59,802 bases of DNA from an uncultured Clostridium sp. (GTDB lineage: Bacteria; Bacillota; Clostridia; Lachnospirales; Lachnospiraceae). Both the position numbers and the translations under genes were made by a program. The stretch lies in NCBI GenBank assembly GCA_902496665.1, contig CABVBU010000017.1, positions 1 to 59,802 of the forward strand. Reading direction: 5' to 3'. How positions within the stretch are numbered: the stretch's first letter is position 1; each line of letters opens with the position of its first letter. Below are positions 24,698 to 33,921 of this stretch, one piece after another. The notes beneath the pieces were generated by a model. The model ran no database searches. It was not told the origin of the DNA and saw only the letters and a program-made list of their open reading frames with translations.

Positions 24698-25651
24698 ATG
24701 AATATCATCATGACAGGTTCGACGAGCTTTGTCGGCGCGGCAACGGTGCGGGAACTCTTACGGAGAGGGCACACGGTGACCGCCATTGTGCGCCCCGCCT
24801 CCTCAAAACTCGACACGATCCTTGAAGGAAATGAGGAGGCCCTTCTGACGGGGCGTCTTCTCGTGACGGAAAACGATCTTTCTGAGCCGGAAAAGCTTTT
24901 AGAAAAAGTGACAAAGCCGCAGGATGTGTTCTGCCATTTCGGCTGGGGAGGATCCGGGAGCGCGTCAAGAACGGACAAGGCGCTTCAGGAGAAGAATATG
25001 GAGATCTCTCTGGAGACAGTGCGGACTGCGAAAGCTCTGGGGTGCAGAAAGTTCCTGTTTTCAGGCTCTCAGGCGGAGTATGGAATGCATCAGGACCTGA
25101 TCACGGAGGACACGGTCTGTGAGCCGAAGTCCCTGTATGGTGAGGCGAAGCTTGCCATGAGGGAAAAGGGGGAAAAACTCTGTGGTGAGCTCGGACTGCG
25201 CTACATCCATGCCAGGATCTTCAGCGCCTACGGTCCCGGGGATCACCCGTGGACGTTAGTAGAGTCTTGTTTGGACACATTCTTAAATAATAAGGAAATG
25301 TCCCTGGGTGCATGTACCCAGAAGTGGAATTTCCTCTATATCGACGATCTGGCGAGAGGAATGGCGGCGCTCTGCGAAGCCCCGGAAAGTGCGTTTGAGG
25401 GACTTGAAAATCCTGTATTTAACTTCGGCGGTTCTGAGACAAAGGTATTAAAGAAATTCGTGGAGGAGATCCACGAACTCTGCGGCGGGCAGGGCGAGAG
25501 CCGGTACAACACCCGAGGGGAGAACGCCGAAGGCCTGATCAATCTGATGCCGTCCATTGAAAAGCTGAAGACGGTGACGGGATGGAAGCCAGAGGTCGAT
25601 TTCAAGACCGGAATTACAAGGATGATCGCGCTCAGAAAGAGAACCATTTAA
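24698..25651 (+). CDS. NAD(P)-dependent sugar epimerase/dehydratase (extended SDR)
   Basis: 317 residues. N-terminal Rossmann motif TGSTSFVGAA (residues 6-15), a catalytic serine region (FSGSQAEYG) near 122 and YGEAK (Tyr-x-x-x-Lys type) near 145. Extended SDRs of this type epimerise, dehydrate or reduce nucleotide-activated sugars. RBS GAAAGGGG precedes the ATG. It follows the TPP enzyme by 153 bases in the same direction, suggesting joint synthesis of an unusual nucleotide sugar for the glycosyltransferases downstream. Confidence 0.85.
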   Translation: MNIIMTGSTSFVGAATVRELLRRGHTVTAIVRPASSKLDTILEGNEEALLTGRLLVTENDLSEPEKLLEKVTKPQDVFCHFGWGGSGSASRTDKALQEKNMEISLETVRTAKALGCRKFLFSGSQAEYGMHQDLITEDTVCEPKSLYGEAKLAMREKGEKLCGELGLRYIHARIFSAYGPGDHPWTLVESCLDTFLNNKEMSLGACTQKWNFLYIDDLARGMAALCEAPESAFEGLENPVFNFGGSETKVLKKFVEEIHELCGGQGESRYNTRGENAEGLINLMPSIEKLKTVTGWKPEVDFKTGITRMIALRKRTI

Positions 25652-25753
25652 CTGAACAAGAAAGCAATTCTGGGGTGGCAGAGAGGGCAGCAATCAGTTG
25701 AAAATGCAGACCGATCACAGACTGGGAAAAAATGCCGCGAAATACGTCGAGTA

Positions 25754-25781
25754 TTGACAAAACAGAAAAAATGGTTACAAT
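25754..25781 (+). promoter_or_regulatory. Promoter of the glycosyltransferase genes
   Basis: TTGACA (25754-25759), 16-base spacer, TACAAT (25776-25781), about 80 bases before the first glycosyltransferase ATG. Confidence 0.6.
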
Positions 25782-25862
25782 GATAAAAGTTAAAGATTAG
25801 GTAACTGAAAAGGTACCCGAAGATACCCGTCAGGTAAAATTTAAGGAAGAAGAAAATATAAC

Positions 25863-26825
25863 ATGAAAAAAATCAGCGTTTTGATTCCATGCTATAACGA
25901 GGAGGAGAATGTCGTTCCGATCAGCGAAGCTGTCATCGGCATCATCACAAAAGAACTGCCTCAGTACGACTACGAGCTGGTCTTCATTGACAACGACTCC
26001 ACCGATAAGACGAGAGAACTGCTCCGCATGCTCTGCGCGAAGAACCCGAAGATCAAGGCGATCTTCAACGCGAGAAACTTCGGCCAGTTCAATTCTCCGT
26101 ATTATGGAATCCTTCAGGTAACCGGTGACTGCGTGATCTCCATGGTGGCGGATTTCCAGGATCCGGTGGAACTGATTCCGAAGTATGTCCACGAGTGGGA
26201 GAATGGCTACAAGATCGTCATCGGAATCAAGACGAGCAGCAAAGAGAACCCGATTATGTACTGGCTCAGAAGCTGCTACTATAAGCTGATCCGCAAATTA
26301 TCCGACGTGGAGCAGATCGAGCACTTCACAGGCTCTGGACTCTACGACAGACAGTTTATCGAGGTCTTAAGAAACTTAAACGATCCGACCCCGTTCCTTC
26401 GCGGAATCGTTGCAGAGTTAGGCTTTAAGAGGAAAGAGATCCCCTACGAGCAGCCGAAGCGCCGCGCGGGAAAGACTCACAATAACTTCTATAAATTATA
26501 TGACGCGGCGATGCTCAGCTTTACGTCCTACACAAAAGCGGGCCTGCGCCTGGCAACCTTTTTCGGCGCCTTCTGCGGCGGCGTGAGCTTTATCGTAGCA
26601 GTCATATATCTGATCATGAAACTCTTATATTGGGACCGCTTTATGGCAGGTATGGCACCGCTTCTCATCGGAATGTGCTTTCTTGGTTCTGTCCAGATCT
26701 TTTTTATCGGTCTGCTTGGCGAGTATATCATGAGCATCAATACCCGTGTGATGCACCGCCCGCTCGTTGTGGAGGAGGAGCGCATCAATTTTGATACACC
26801 GGCCGGTGCACAGGAGGAAGTATGA
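25863..26825 (+). CDS. GtrB/DPM1-like polyprenyl-phosphate glycosyltransferase
   Basis: 320 residues. GT2 domain at residues 1-225 beginning ISVLIPCYNEEENV, with DNDSTDKT near 52, the VADFQDP (Asp-x-Asp-type, here D-F-Q-D) segment near 96 and an RRAGKTH motif near 200. Two membrane segments follow at about 232-258 and 270-295. This layout matches GtrB/YfdH and dolichol-phosphate-mannose synthases, which transfer a sugar from a nucleotide sugar to polyprenyl phosphate at the inner face of the membrane. The stop overlaps the next gene start (ATGA, 26822-26825). The donor sugar is unknown. Confidence 0.88.
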   Translation: MKKISVLIPCYNEEENVVPISEAVIGIITKELPQYDYELVFIDNDSTDKTRELLRMLCAKNPKIKAIFNARNFGQFNSPYYGILQVTGDCVISMVADFQDPVELIPKYVHEWENGYKIVIGIKTSSKENPIMYWLRSCYYKLIRKLSDVEQIEHFTGSGLYDRQFIEVLRNLNDPTPFLRGIVAELGFKRKEIPYEQPKRRAGKTHNNFYKLYDAAMLSFTSYTKAGLRLATFFGAFCGGVSFIVAVIYLIMKLLYWDRFMAGMAPLLIGMCFLGSVQIFFIGLLGEYIMSINTRVMHRPLVVEEERINFDTPAGAQEEV

Positions 26826-29020
26826 AGTACAGTGTTGAAGTGATGAGAGTCCGGGAGCAGACGATCCAGTTAAATGGCTGGGCCGTTGAGAGCGACCCGG
26901 GTTCCGTGATCACATACCGGGTCGAGGATGAAGCGGGACAGCCGGTGGAGGCAAAGATCGTTCCGACGAGAAGAGATGACGTGAGCCAGATCTATTATAA
27001 GAAGATCATCGACCGTGATCTCGGCTTTGATATCCGTTTCCCGTATGAACATGGAAAGAATTATTATCTTGTGATCTGCGGCGAGAAGAAGACGACCCGT
27101 GTGAAATACAGCGATATGACGATCCGCAGGAAGACCGGCGCGGCAAACCGCAAGGTACAGAAGCTTATGAACCTTATGAACATGGAGACAGTCCATGTTG
27201 CCTGGGACTTCTTAAAGGAAAATGGCCTGAAAGCCCTGATCTTAAAATCCAAGCACAAGATCCAGGGAATTGACGACGATTACGACTACGCAGAGTGGTG
27301 GAATCTCACGAAACCGTCGGAGGAAGAGCTGGAAGAGCAGAAGAAAAAGACGTTCGGCTATATGCCGAAATTCTCGATCGTGATCCCGGTCTATAAGACT
27401 CCGGAGAAATTCCTGAAGGAAATGCTGGACTCCATCGTGGAACAGACCTACGCGAACTGGGAACTCTGCATCGCGGACGGCAGCCCGGCTGGTGAGAGTG
27501 TCGAGACTGTTTTAAAGAAATACGCGGAGAAAGACGCGAGGATCCGCTATCAGGTACTGGGGGAAAACCGCGGTATCTCCGGAAATACGAACGCTGCCCT
27601 TGAGATGGCGGAAGGTGATTTCATTGTTCTTGCGGATCATGATGACCGTCTGACACCGAATGCGCTCTTTGAGTGCGCGAAAAAACTGAATGAGAATGAA
27701 AACTGCGATGTCCTCTATTCCGATGAGGACAAACTTGATATGGATGGGGATGAACTGTTCGACCCGCATTTCAAGCCGGATTTCAATCCGGATCTTTTGA
27801 CGAGCGTCAACTATATTTGCCATCTGTTTGTGGTGAAAAAAGAACTGCTCGATAAAGTCGGTGGTTTCCGGGCGGAATATGACGGAGCTCAGGATTACGA
27901 CTTTATTTTCCGCTGTACAGAGAATGCAAAGCAGATCTGCCATATCCCGAAGGTGCTCTATCACTGGCGCTGCCACCCGAATTCCACGGCAAGCAACCCT
28001 GAGAGCAAGCTTTATGCCTTCACAGCCGGCTCCCGTGCCATCATGGACCACTATAAGAGAGTGGGCATTGAGGCAGAAAAGGTAGAAAAGGGCGTGGATT
28101 ACGGGATCTATCACACGACGTTTAAGATCAAGGATGACCCGCTTGTCTCTGTAATTATCCCGAACAAGGACCACACCGTGGATCTCGACAACTGCATCCG
28201 CCCGATGCTGACGGAGGGAACCTATAAGAATCTGGAGTTCGTCATCGTGGAGAATAACAGTACGGAGCAGGCGACCTGGGATTACTACGAGAAGATCCAG
28301 AAGGAGTTCCCGAATGTGCATGTAGTCCGCTGGGAAAGAGAGTTCAACTACTCCGCGATCAACAACTTCGGGGTACAGCACGCAAAGGGCGAGTACCTCC
28401 TGTTCATGAACAACGATATCGAGCTGATCGCAAAGAATTTCGTGGAAGAGATGCTGGGCTTTGTCCAGAGAGAGGACGTGGGGATCGCCGGAGCGAGACT
28501 GCTCTATGAGGATGACACGATCCAGCATGCCGGTGTTGTTATCGGTTTCGGCGGCATCGCCGGTCATACATTTATCGGACTTCATAAATCCGAGAACAGC
28601 TATTTCAACCGTGCGATGTGTGCTCAGGATTACAGTGCTGTCACAGCGGCCTGCATGATGAGCAAACGCTCCGTATTTGACGCTGTGGGCGGATTTACGG
28701 AAGAGCTCGCAGTAGCTTTCAATGATATTGATTACTGCATGAAGGTGAGAAAGCTCGGAAAACTTGTAGTATACGCGCCTTATGCGGTGCTTCACCATTA
28801 TGAATCCAAGTCCCGCGGACTTGAGGACACACCGGAGAAGGTGGAGAGATTTAACCGTGAGATCGCCACCTTCGCGAAGCGCTGGCCGGAGATCCTGAGA
28901 GACGGAGATCCGTACTACAATCCGAATCTGACACTGAGAAAATCAAATTTTGCGCTGCGTGACCTGAAAAAGGAAAAAATCGGGGAACCATATAAACTGG
29001 AGGTACCGTTAGACGAATGA
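26822..29020 (+). CDS. Two-domain family 2 glycosyltransferase
   Basis: 732 residues. Residues 1-110 form a beta-rich N-terminal domain of a type seen ahead of rhamnan-synthesis glycosyltransferases. The first GT2 domain (about 180-400) has FSIVIPVYKTPEKFL and ADHDDRL, the DxD-like metal motif. A second GT2 domain (about 435-690) has VSVIIPNKDHT and FMNNDIEL, with NDIDYCMKVR near the end. Tandem GT2 proteins of this kind add two successive sugars, often rhamnose, to cell-wall polysaccharide. It overlaps both neighbours by 4 bases, so the three transferases are translationally coupled. No membrane segments. Confidence 0.87.
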   Translation: MKYSVEVMRVREQTIQLNGWAVESDPGSVITYRVEDEAGQPVEAKIVPTRRDDVSQIYYKKIIDRDLGFDIRFPYEHGKNYYLVICGEKKTTRVKYSDMTIRRKTGAANRKVQKLMNLMNMETVHVAWDFLKENGLKALILKSKHKIQGIDDDYDYAEWWNLTKPSEEELEEQKKKTFGYMPKFSIVIPVYKTPEKFLKEMLDSIVEQTYANWELCIADGSPAGESVETVLKKYAEKDARIRYQVLGENRGISGNTNAALEMAEGDFIVLADHDDRLTPNALFECAKKLNENENCDVLYSDEDKLDMDGDELFDPHFKPDFNPDLLTSVNYICHLFVVKKELLDKVGGFRAEYDGAQDYDFIFRCTENAKQICHIPKVLYHWRCHPNSTASNPESKLYAFTAGSRAIMDHYKRVGIEAEKVEKGVDYGIYHTTFKIKDDPLVSVIIPNKDHTVDLDNCIRPMLTEGTYKNLEFVIVENNSTEQATWDYYEKIQKEFPNVHVVRWEREFNYSAINNFGVQHAKGEYLLFMNNDIELIAKNFVEEMLGFVQREDVGIAGARLLYEDDTIQHAGVVIGFGGIAGHTFIGLHKSENSYFNRAMCAQDYSAVTAACMMSKRSVFDAVGGFTEELAVAFNDIDYCMKVRKLGKLVVYAPYAVLHHYESKSRGLEDTPEKVERFNREIATFAKRWPEILRDGDPYYNPNLTLRKSNFALRDLKKEKIGEPYKLEVPLDE

Positions 29021-30003
29021 AGACAACGATCATAATTCCGAATTACAACGGACTTTCGTTTATGGAACCGTGCTTTGAGGCTCTGGAAGCGCAGACGATG
29101 AAGGATTTCAAGATCCTGGTGGTGGACAACGGTTCCACGGACGGCAGCGTGGAGTGGCTGAAGGAGCGGGATATCCCGTCGATCTTTCTTCCGGAAAACA
29201 CAGGCTTTTCAGGTGCTGTAAATGTGGGGATCAGGGCGGCAGATACGCCGTATGTGATCTTATTAAATAACGATACAAAAGTGGCTCCCCACTATGTCGA
29301 AGCGCTGGAGCGGGCTATGGACCGCTCGGAAAAGATCTTTTCCGTCAGCAGCAAGATGATCCAGATGTACCATCCGAATCTTATGGACGATGCCGGTGAT
29401 ATGTACAGCGTGCTCGGCTGGGCATTCCAGCGGGGTGTCGGCCGCCCGGAAAAGCTCTATAAAAAGAGCTGCCGTGTCTTTACGGCATGTGCCGGGGCAG
29501 CGATCTACCGCCGGGAAGTATTTGAGACCATCGGTTATTTCGATGAGATGCACTTTGCCTATCTTGAGGATATCGACGTGGGATACCGGGCAAAGCTTTA
29601 CGGATACGACAATGTATTCTGCCCGGAAGCTGTGGTGTACCATGTCGGCAGCGGGACAAGCGGATCGAAGTATAATTCCTTTAAGGTGAAGCTTGCCGCG
29701 AGGAATAATGTGTATCTGAATTACAAAAATATGCGCGCATGGCAGTTGCTTTTAAATTCTCCGTGTCTTCTCGCGGGAACATTTGTAAAGTTCCTGTTTT
29801 TTAAAAAGATGGGATTCGGAAAAGACTATGTGGCCGGATTCCTTGAGGGAATCAGGACATTAAAGGACTGTAAACGCGTCCCTTCCGTTAAAGGAAGATT
29901 ACAGCGGGAGATCGGGATCCAGCTTGAGCTGATCGCCGGAACCGCAGTCTATGTTTATGAGTTTTCCAGGAGACAGGCGGCGAAACTTGGAGCGAAAGCC
30001 TGA
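29017..30003 (+). CDS. Family 2 glycosyltransferase, rhamnosyltransferase WbbL-like
   Basis: 328 residues, cytoplasmic face. GT2 fold beginning TTIIIPNYNGLSFM, with VDNGSTDGS near 36, LLNNDTKV near 87 (DxD-type metal site) and a C-terminal YLEDIDVGYRAKLYGY segment near 183, the WbbL/RfbF hallmark where E-D-x-D coordinates the acceptor. It starts 4 bases inside the preceding gene. Probable role: adding rhamnose or a related sugar to a lipid-linked surface glycan. Donor inferred from family only. Confidence 0.87.
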   Translation: MKTTIIIPNYNGLSFMEPCFEALEAQTMKDFKILVVDNGSTDGSVEWLKERDIPSIFLPENTGFSGAVNVGIRAADTPYVILLNNDTKVAPHYVEALERAMDRSEKIFSVSSKMIQMYHPNLMDDAGDMYSVLGWAFQRGVGRPEKLYKKSCRVFTACAGAAIYRREVFETIGYFDEMHFAYLEDIDVGYRAKLYGYDNVFCPEAVVYHVGSGTSGSKYNSFKVKLAARNNVYLNYKNMRAWQLLLNSPCLLAGTFVKFLFFKKMGFGKDYVAGFLEGIRTLKDCKRVPSVKGRLQREIGIQLELIAGTAVYVYEFSRRQAAKLGAKA

Positions 30004-30332
30004 GATTTTCCGCCGGACGCTGTGCGGCTGCTTCAGTGTGGATAGGCTGAACGGCTGCCTTTGTGCAAGATAAACGAATAATTTACGGAAATCTCAGATT
30101 TTCTTAAGAAATCGTTTATATGCAAATGGGTAAATTTTATGTATACTATGTATGCATATTTTTTACGATGGCGGTACTATGTCCGGGGGAGTGACCTGAG
30201 AAAGGCAGTCTGCCGGGGCAGGGTATAGTTGAAAATACCTGTCGGGAGGAATTGGCTGGCGCGGCTGTGCATGTGCTGACCACGGAAAGAATTCTGACCG
30301 GCATGTTCCTTGGAAAACAGGGTGAAAATTAT
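30004..30332 (+). other. 329-base intergenic stretch, nothing certain
   Basis: AT-rich centre with a TATACT at 30142-30147 but no convincing -35. No strong hairpin, no ORF with RBS. It may hold a promoter for the priming transferase gene. Confidence 0.3.
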
Positions 30333-31751
30333 ATGATCAAAGATAATCAGAAGAGCCTCAACCGTTTTCACGTTGTGCTTGATGCCTTCGTGACCGTATT
30401 CTCTTATCTGCTTGCGTGGTTTATCGTAATCGGAAGCGGATGGGCGAACCTGCTCGGAAAACGGACACTTGAGGTCGGTTTTTATTTTGGCGCGCTTCTT
30501 GTCATTATTCCGGTGTATCTGCTTTTGTACTCCTTTTTTGGACTGTACACCCCGAAGCGTGTACTCGGACGCAGAAATGAATTCGGAAAGATATTCAAGG
30601 CAAACACGATCGGACTCCTTATTTTCGGTCTGGTCCTGTACTTTGGAAGAAAAGAGCCGCATCTCTACAACTTCTCACAGAGACTGGTCGTATATTTCTA
30701 TGTGCTGAACGTAGTATTTATGACCATTGAGCGGAATGGAATCCGGATCGTGCTCCGGTCCATGCGCTCGAAGGGATATAATCAGAAACATATCCTTTTA
30801 GTCGGCTATTCCTCCGCAGCGGAAGGTTTTATCGACCGGGTAAGCAAGAATCCGGAATGGGGATACACGATCCGCGGTATCATTGATGATACGAAGGAAC
30901 GCGGAAGTGAGTATAAGGGAGTAAAGGTCATCGGCTGCATCGAGGATCTTGACTATATTTTAGAGCAGAACAGTCTCGATGAGATCGCAGTTACACTGAG
31001 CCTTGGCGAGTATGAAAAACTCCGCCATATCGTTGCTCTCTGTGAAAAATCCGGCGTGCACACGAAGTTTATCCCGGATTACGGAAACATTATCCCGACG
31101 ATCCCATATATGGAAGATCTTCAGGGACTTCCGGTGATCCATATCCGCCGCGTTCCGTTGAATGATCCGATGAACGCGATGGTAAAGAGAGCCGTGGATA
31201 TCGTGGGAGCGATCGTGGGGATCGTTCTCTTCTCCCCGATCATGCTGATCGTGGCAGTGCTCATCAAGCTGACATCTCCGGGACCGATTATTTTTTGTCA
31301 GGAACGTGTCGGACTTCACAACCGGCCGTTTAAAATGTATAAATTCCGTTCCATGACGGTTCAGGATCCGGGCAAGGAGAAGAGCCGCTGGACAACAAAG
31401 GGAGATGCACGTGTAACTCTCATCGGAAAAATTATCCGCCGTACAAGCATCGACGAGGTGCCGCAGTTCTTTAATATCCTGATTGGTGATATGAGTCTTG
31501 TGGGACCGAGACCGGAACGGCCGTTTTTCGTTGAAAAATTTAAGGAAGAAATCCCGCGATATATGATCAAGCATCAGGTCCGTCCGGGCCTTACCGGCTG
31601 GGCGCAGGTGAATGGTTACCGTGGAGACACTTCGATCATTAAGCGGATCGAGCACGATCTCTATTATATCGAGAACTGGACACTTGGTCTTGACTTCAAG
31701 ATCATGTTCTTAACGGTTTTTAAGGGATTCATCAATAAAAACGCTTACTAA
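30333..31751 (+). CDS. Polyprenyl-phosphate sugar-1-phosphate transferase (WbaP/CpsE-like priming enzyme)
   Basis: 472 residues. Four N-terminal membrane segments span about 15-125, a CoA-binding-like Rossmann domain (HILLVGYSSAAEGFIDRV) about 145-260, and a membrane-linked sugar transferase domain from about 285 on. The last has KRAVDIVGAIVGIV, FCQERVGL, FRSM, RRTSIDEVPQ and GPRPERP. It transfers hexose-1-phosphate from a nucleotide sugar to undecaprenyl phosphate, the first step in capsule or exopolysaccharide synthesis. Start 30333 is chosen because AGGGTG lies upstream and the membrane anchor begins there. Followed by the LCP gene after 16 bases. Confidence 0.92.
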   Translation: MIKDNQKSLNRFHVVLDAFVTVFSYLLAWFIVIGSGWANLLGKRTLEVGFYFGALLVIIPVYLLLYSFFGLYTPKRVLGRRNEFGKIFKANTIGLLIFGLVLYFGRKEPHLYNFSQRLVVYFYVLNVVFMTIERNGIRIVLRSMRSKGYNQKHILLVGYSSAAEGFIDRVSKNPEWGYTIRGIIDDTKERGSEYKGVKVIGCIEDLDYILEQNSLDEIAVTLSLGEYEKLRHIVALCEKSGVHTKFIPDYGNIIPTIPYMEDLQGLPVIHIRRVPLNDPMNAMVKRAVDIVGAIVGIVLFSPIMLIVAVLIKLTSPGPIIFCQERVGLHNRPFKMYKFRSMTVQDPGKEKSRWTTKGDARVTLIGKIIRRTSIDEVPQFFNILIGDMSLVGPRPERPFFVEKFKEEIPRYMIKHQVRPGLTGWAQVNGYRGDTSIIKRIEHDLYYIENWTLGLDFKIMFLTVFKGFINKNAY

Positions 31752-31767
31752 GACGAGGACAAATGAC

Positions 31768-33528
31768 ATGAATTATGAAGACGAATTAGACCGTTCCCGC
31801 GCCAGAAAGAGCAGACGGCGTGAGAGCGAGAGTGAGACGTCCGCAAAACGCCACACTCACAGGACGGAAGATCTGTATTCCATGAGTGCTGACCCGGGAA
31901 GCCGTGCAGGCCGTGCCGCAGCAAAAGGCCATGGGGCAGCTTCCCATAACCACAGAAGACGGAAAAACGGAAACAAGAAGAAAAAGATCATCATCGGTGT
32001 TCTGATCGCCCTGATCGTTCTGGTTCTGGGGTTTGCCGCAGCGGTTTACGGCTACATCCGGCACAACTTTGGAAGGATGAACGGACAGAACGAGTTTGAT
32101 GTTCAGGATGTTCAGAATGAGAACATCTCCCTGGAAATGAGAGACAAGATGGAAAAAGGCTATTGGACCATCGCGGTCTTCGGTCTTGACTCCCGTGACA
32201 GCTCCACAGGAAAGGGAAACCAGTCCGATGTTATCATGATCGTGAACTTAAACCGTGAGACCGGAGAGATCAAGCTGGTATCCGTATTCCGTGACACTTA
32301 CCTGAATGTGAGCGACAAGAACACATACAATAAGATCAACGCGGCATACGCTCTGGGCGGTCCGGAGCAGGCTGTAAAAGCCCTGAACAAGAACCTGGAT
32401 CTCAATATCACCCACTATGTGGCATTCAACTGGAAAGCAGTCGCGACAGCGATCAACATCCTCGGCGGTGTCGACATCGATATCAGTAAGTCCGAGTTCT
32501 ACTACATCAACGCGTTCATCACAGAGACAGTAAAGGGTACCGGAATTGGTTCTGTACAGTTAAAGAGCGCAGGTATGAATCATCTGGATGGCGTACAGGC
32601 TGTTGCCTATGGACGTCTTCGTCTGATGGACAGTGACTATGCGCGTACAGAGCGCCAGAGACTTGTAATCCAGAAGGCATTCGAGAAGGCGAAGAAGGCA
32701 GACTTTGCGACATTGAACAGCCTGATCGGAAATATGTCCGCGATGTGTGCGACAAATATCAATATGAATGATATCCTTCCGATGGCGAAGAATGTCACGA
32801 AATACCATCTCGGTGAGACGACCGGATTCCCGGCAGCCCGCGGAGAGCAGAAGATCAAGATCGGTAAGAACAACTTATCCTGCGTTATCCCGCAGACACT
32901 CGTGAGCAACGTTACAAGTCTCCACAACTTCCTCTACGGCGAGGAGAACTACACACCATCCAGCACTGTCCAGACGATCAGCAAGAAGATCGCTGAACTT
33001 ACAGGATTGAATAAGGCTGGTAAGGAGATCAACCATGTAGCGACAGATCAGGGATATATCCCGAAGGGAGAGACGGAGGCCACGACACTTTCCGCTGAGG
33101 AGGAGAGCAAGAAGGAGAGCCAGGAAGAATCCCAGATGGAGTCCATGCTCGAAGAATCCAAGAAGGAATCCGAGAGTGCGAAAGAGACTGAGACAGGCCC
33201 GGACGGCAAGCCGATCGAGACTTCTTCCGGAAGCCATGAGACCAGCGCCGCTTATGAGACGGATGCGCATGGAAATATCTATGTGAAGCCGACAGAGAGC
33301 CATGCAGTGAGCCCGACAGATGAGGCGGAGACTTCCACGGAGGAGTTCCGTCCGTCAAATCCGCAGGAGACCACAGCGGAGAATCCGGTGGGGCCGGGAT
33401 ATGAAAAGTCCACCGCTGTTCCGGAGGCGACCACAAGCGCCGGCCCGGCAGGCCAGACAGAAGGACCGAGTTCCGTGACTGTTCCAGGCGGAACAGTTGC
33501 ACCGGAAGGTCCGGCTGCTGGAGTTTAG
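31768..33528 (+). CDS. LytR-CpsA-Psr (LCP) family glycopolymer ligase
   Basis: 586 residues. A long, very basic cytoplasmic tail covers residues 1-73 (RRRKNGNKKKK just before the membrane), one membrane segment about 74-96, and the LCP catalytic domain about 130-340. Visible LCP motifs are FGLDSRD near 142, VFRDTYLN near 173 and YGRLRLMDSDYARTERQRLV near 287, which holds the conserved arginines that bind the polyprenyl-pyrophosphate. The remaining ~150 residues are a Ser/Glu/Thr/Pro-rich disordered tail outside the membrane. LCP enzymes attach lipid-linked glycopolymers to peptidoglycan; directly after the priming transferase, that role fits. Ends in a terminator at 33581-33644. Confidence 0.92.
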   Translation: MNYEDELDRSRARKSRRRESESETSAKRHTHRTEDLYSMSADPGSRAGRAAAKGHGAASHNHRRRKNGNKKKKIIIGVLIALIVLVLGFAAAVYGYIRHNFGRMNGQNEFDVQDVQNENISLEMRDKMEKGYWTIAVFGLDSRDSSTGKGNQSDVIMIVNLNRETGEIKLVSVFRDTYLNVSDKNTYNKINAAYALGGPEQAVKALNKNLDLNITHYVAFNWKAVATAINILGGVDIDISKSEFYYINAFITETVKGTGIGSVQLKSAGMNHLDGVQAVAYGRLRLMDSDYARTERQRLVIQKAFEKAKKADFATLNSLIGNMSAMCATNINMNDILPMAKNVTKYHLGETTGFPAARGEQKIKIGKNNLSCVIPQTLVSNVTSLHNFLYGEENYTPSSTVQTISKKIAELTGLNKAGKEINHVATDQGYIPKGETEATTLSAEEESKKESQEESQMESMLEESKKESESAKETETGPDGKPIETSSGSHETSAAYETDAHGNIYVKPTESHAVSPTDEAETSTEEFRPSNPQETTAENPVGPGYEKSTAVPEATTSAGPAGQTEGPSSVTVPGGTVAPEGPAAGV

Positions 33529-33580
33529 GAACAAAGGACAGGCAAAAAGGTTATAAAGGAAATATAGGATCTTAAGGATC

Positions 33581-33644
33581 AAGACGCATCGTCTGATTGA
33601 GTTGGAAGAAGTATTCCAGACTACCAGATGGTGCGTCTTTTTTT
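33581..33644 (+). terminator. Terminator of the polysaccharide cluster
   Basis: AGACGCA (33582-33588) pairs with TGCGTCT (33632-33638), with further inner pairs, then a run of seven or eight T. Confidence 0.8.
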
Positions 33645-33788
33645 GCGTGCAGCGGGCCATAATCTATACTTGTGTGATAACGGTACTACTGTGAAGATTC
33701 TCGAAAAATGCCTGATTTTTGAGGAGTTGAGATAGTCCGGCATAGTGGAAAGGTTTTACCCGGCTATATTTTTAAACGAAAATTAGAA

Positions 33789-33812
33789 TTTACATTTTAC
33801 ATAGATTATACA
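33789..33812 (+). promoter_or_regulatory. Possible Pho-type repeats upstream of pstS
   Basis: TTTACA at 33789-33794 and 33796-33801, and TATACA at 33807-33812, resemble TT(A/T)ACA half-sites used by Gram-positive PhoP, but the spacing (7 and 11) is not the regular 11. TATACA may instead be a -10 element. The remaining bases from 33645 to 33921 show no other clear signal apart from GAGGAGG before pstS. Confidence 0.3.
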
Positions 33813-33921
33813 AAGTAGTTACCGAACCATGGTTTTTGCTTTTTGGAATTCGTGATAAAAATAATACTGTACAGAGAAAGAAAAAACAAAAACAAAGACC
33901 TTTGAGGAGGAGAAAAGAATT

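Noticed and set aside
27512..28798. 428-codon open frame antisense to the two-domain glycosyltransferase
   Set aside because: Lies wholly inside a well-supported gene, has no family resemblance and no RBS; a shadow frame.
30250..30270. Sigma-54 promoter-like TGGC...TGC upstream of the priming transferase
   Set aside because: GG-to-GC spacing is one base short of the required distance and the flanks do not fit.
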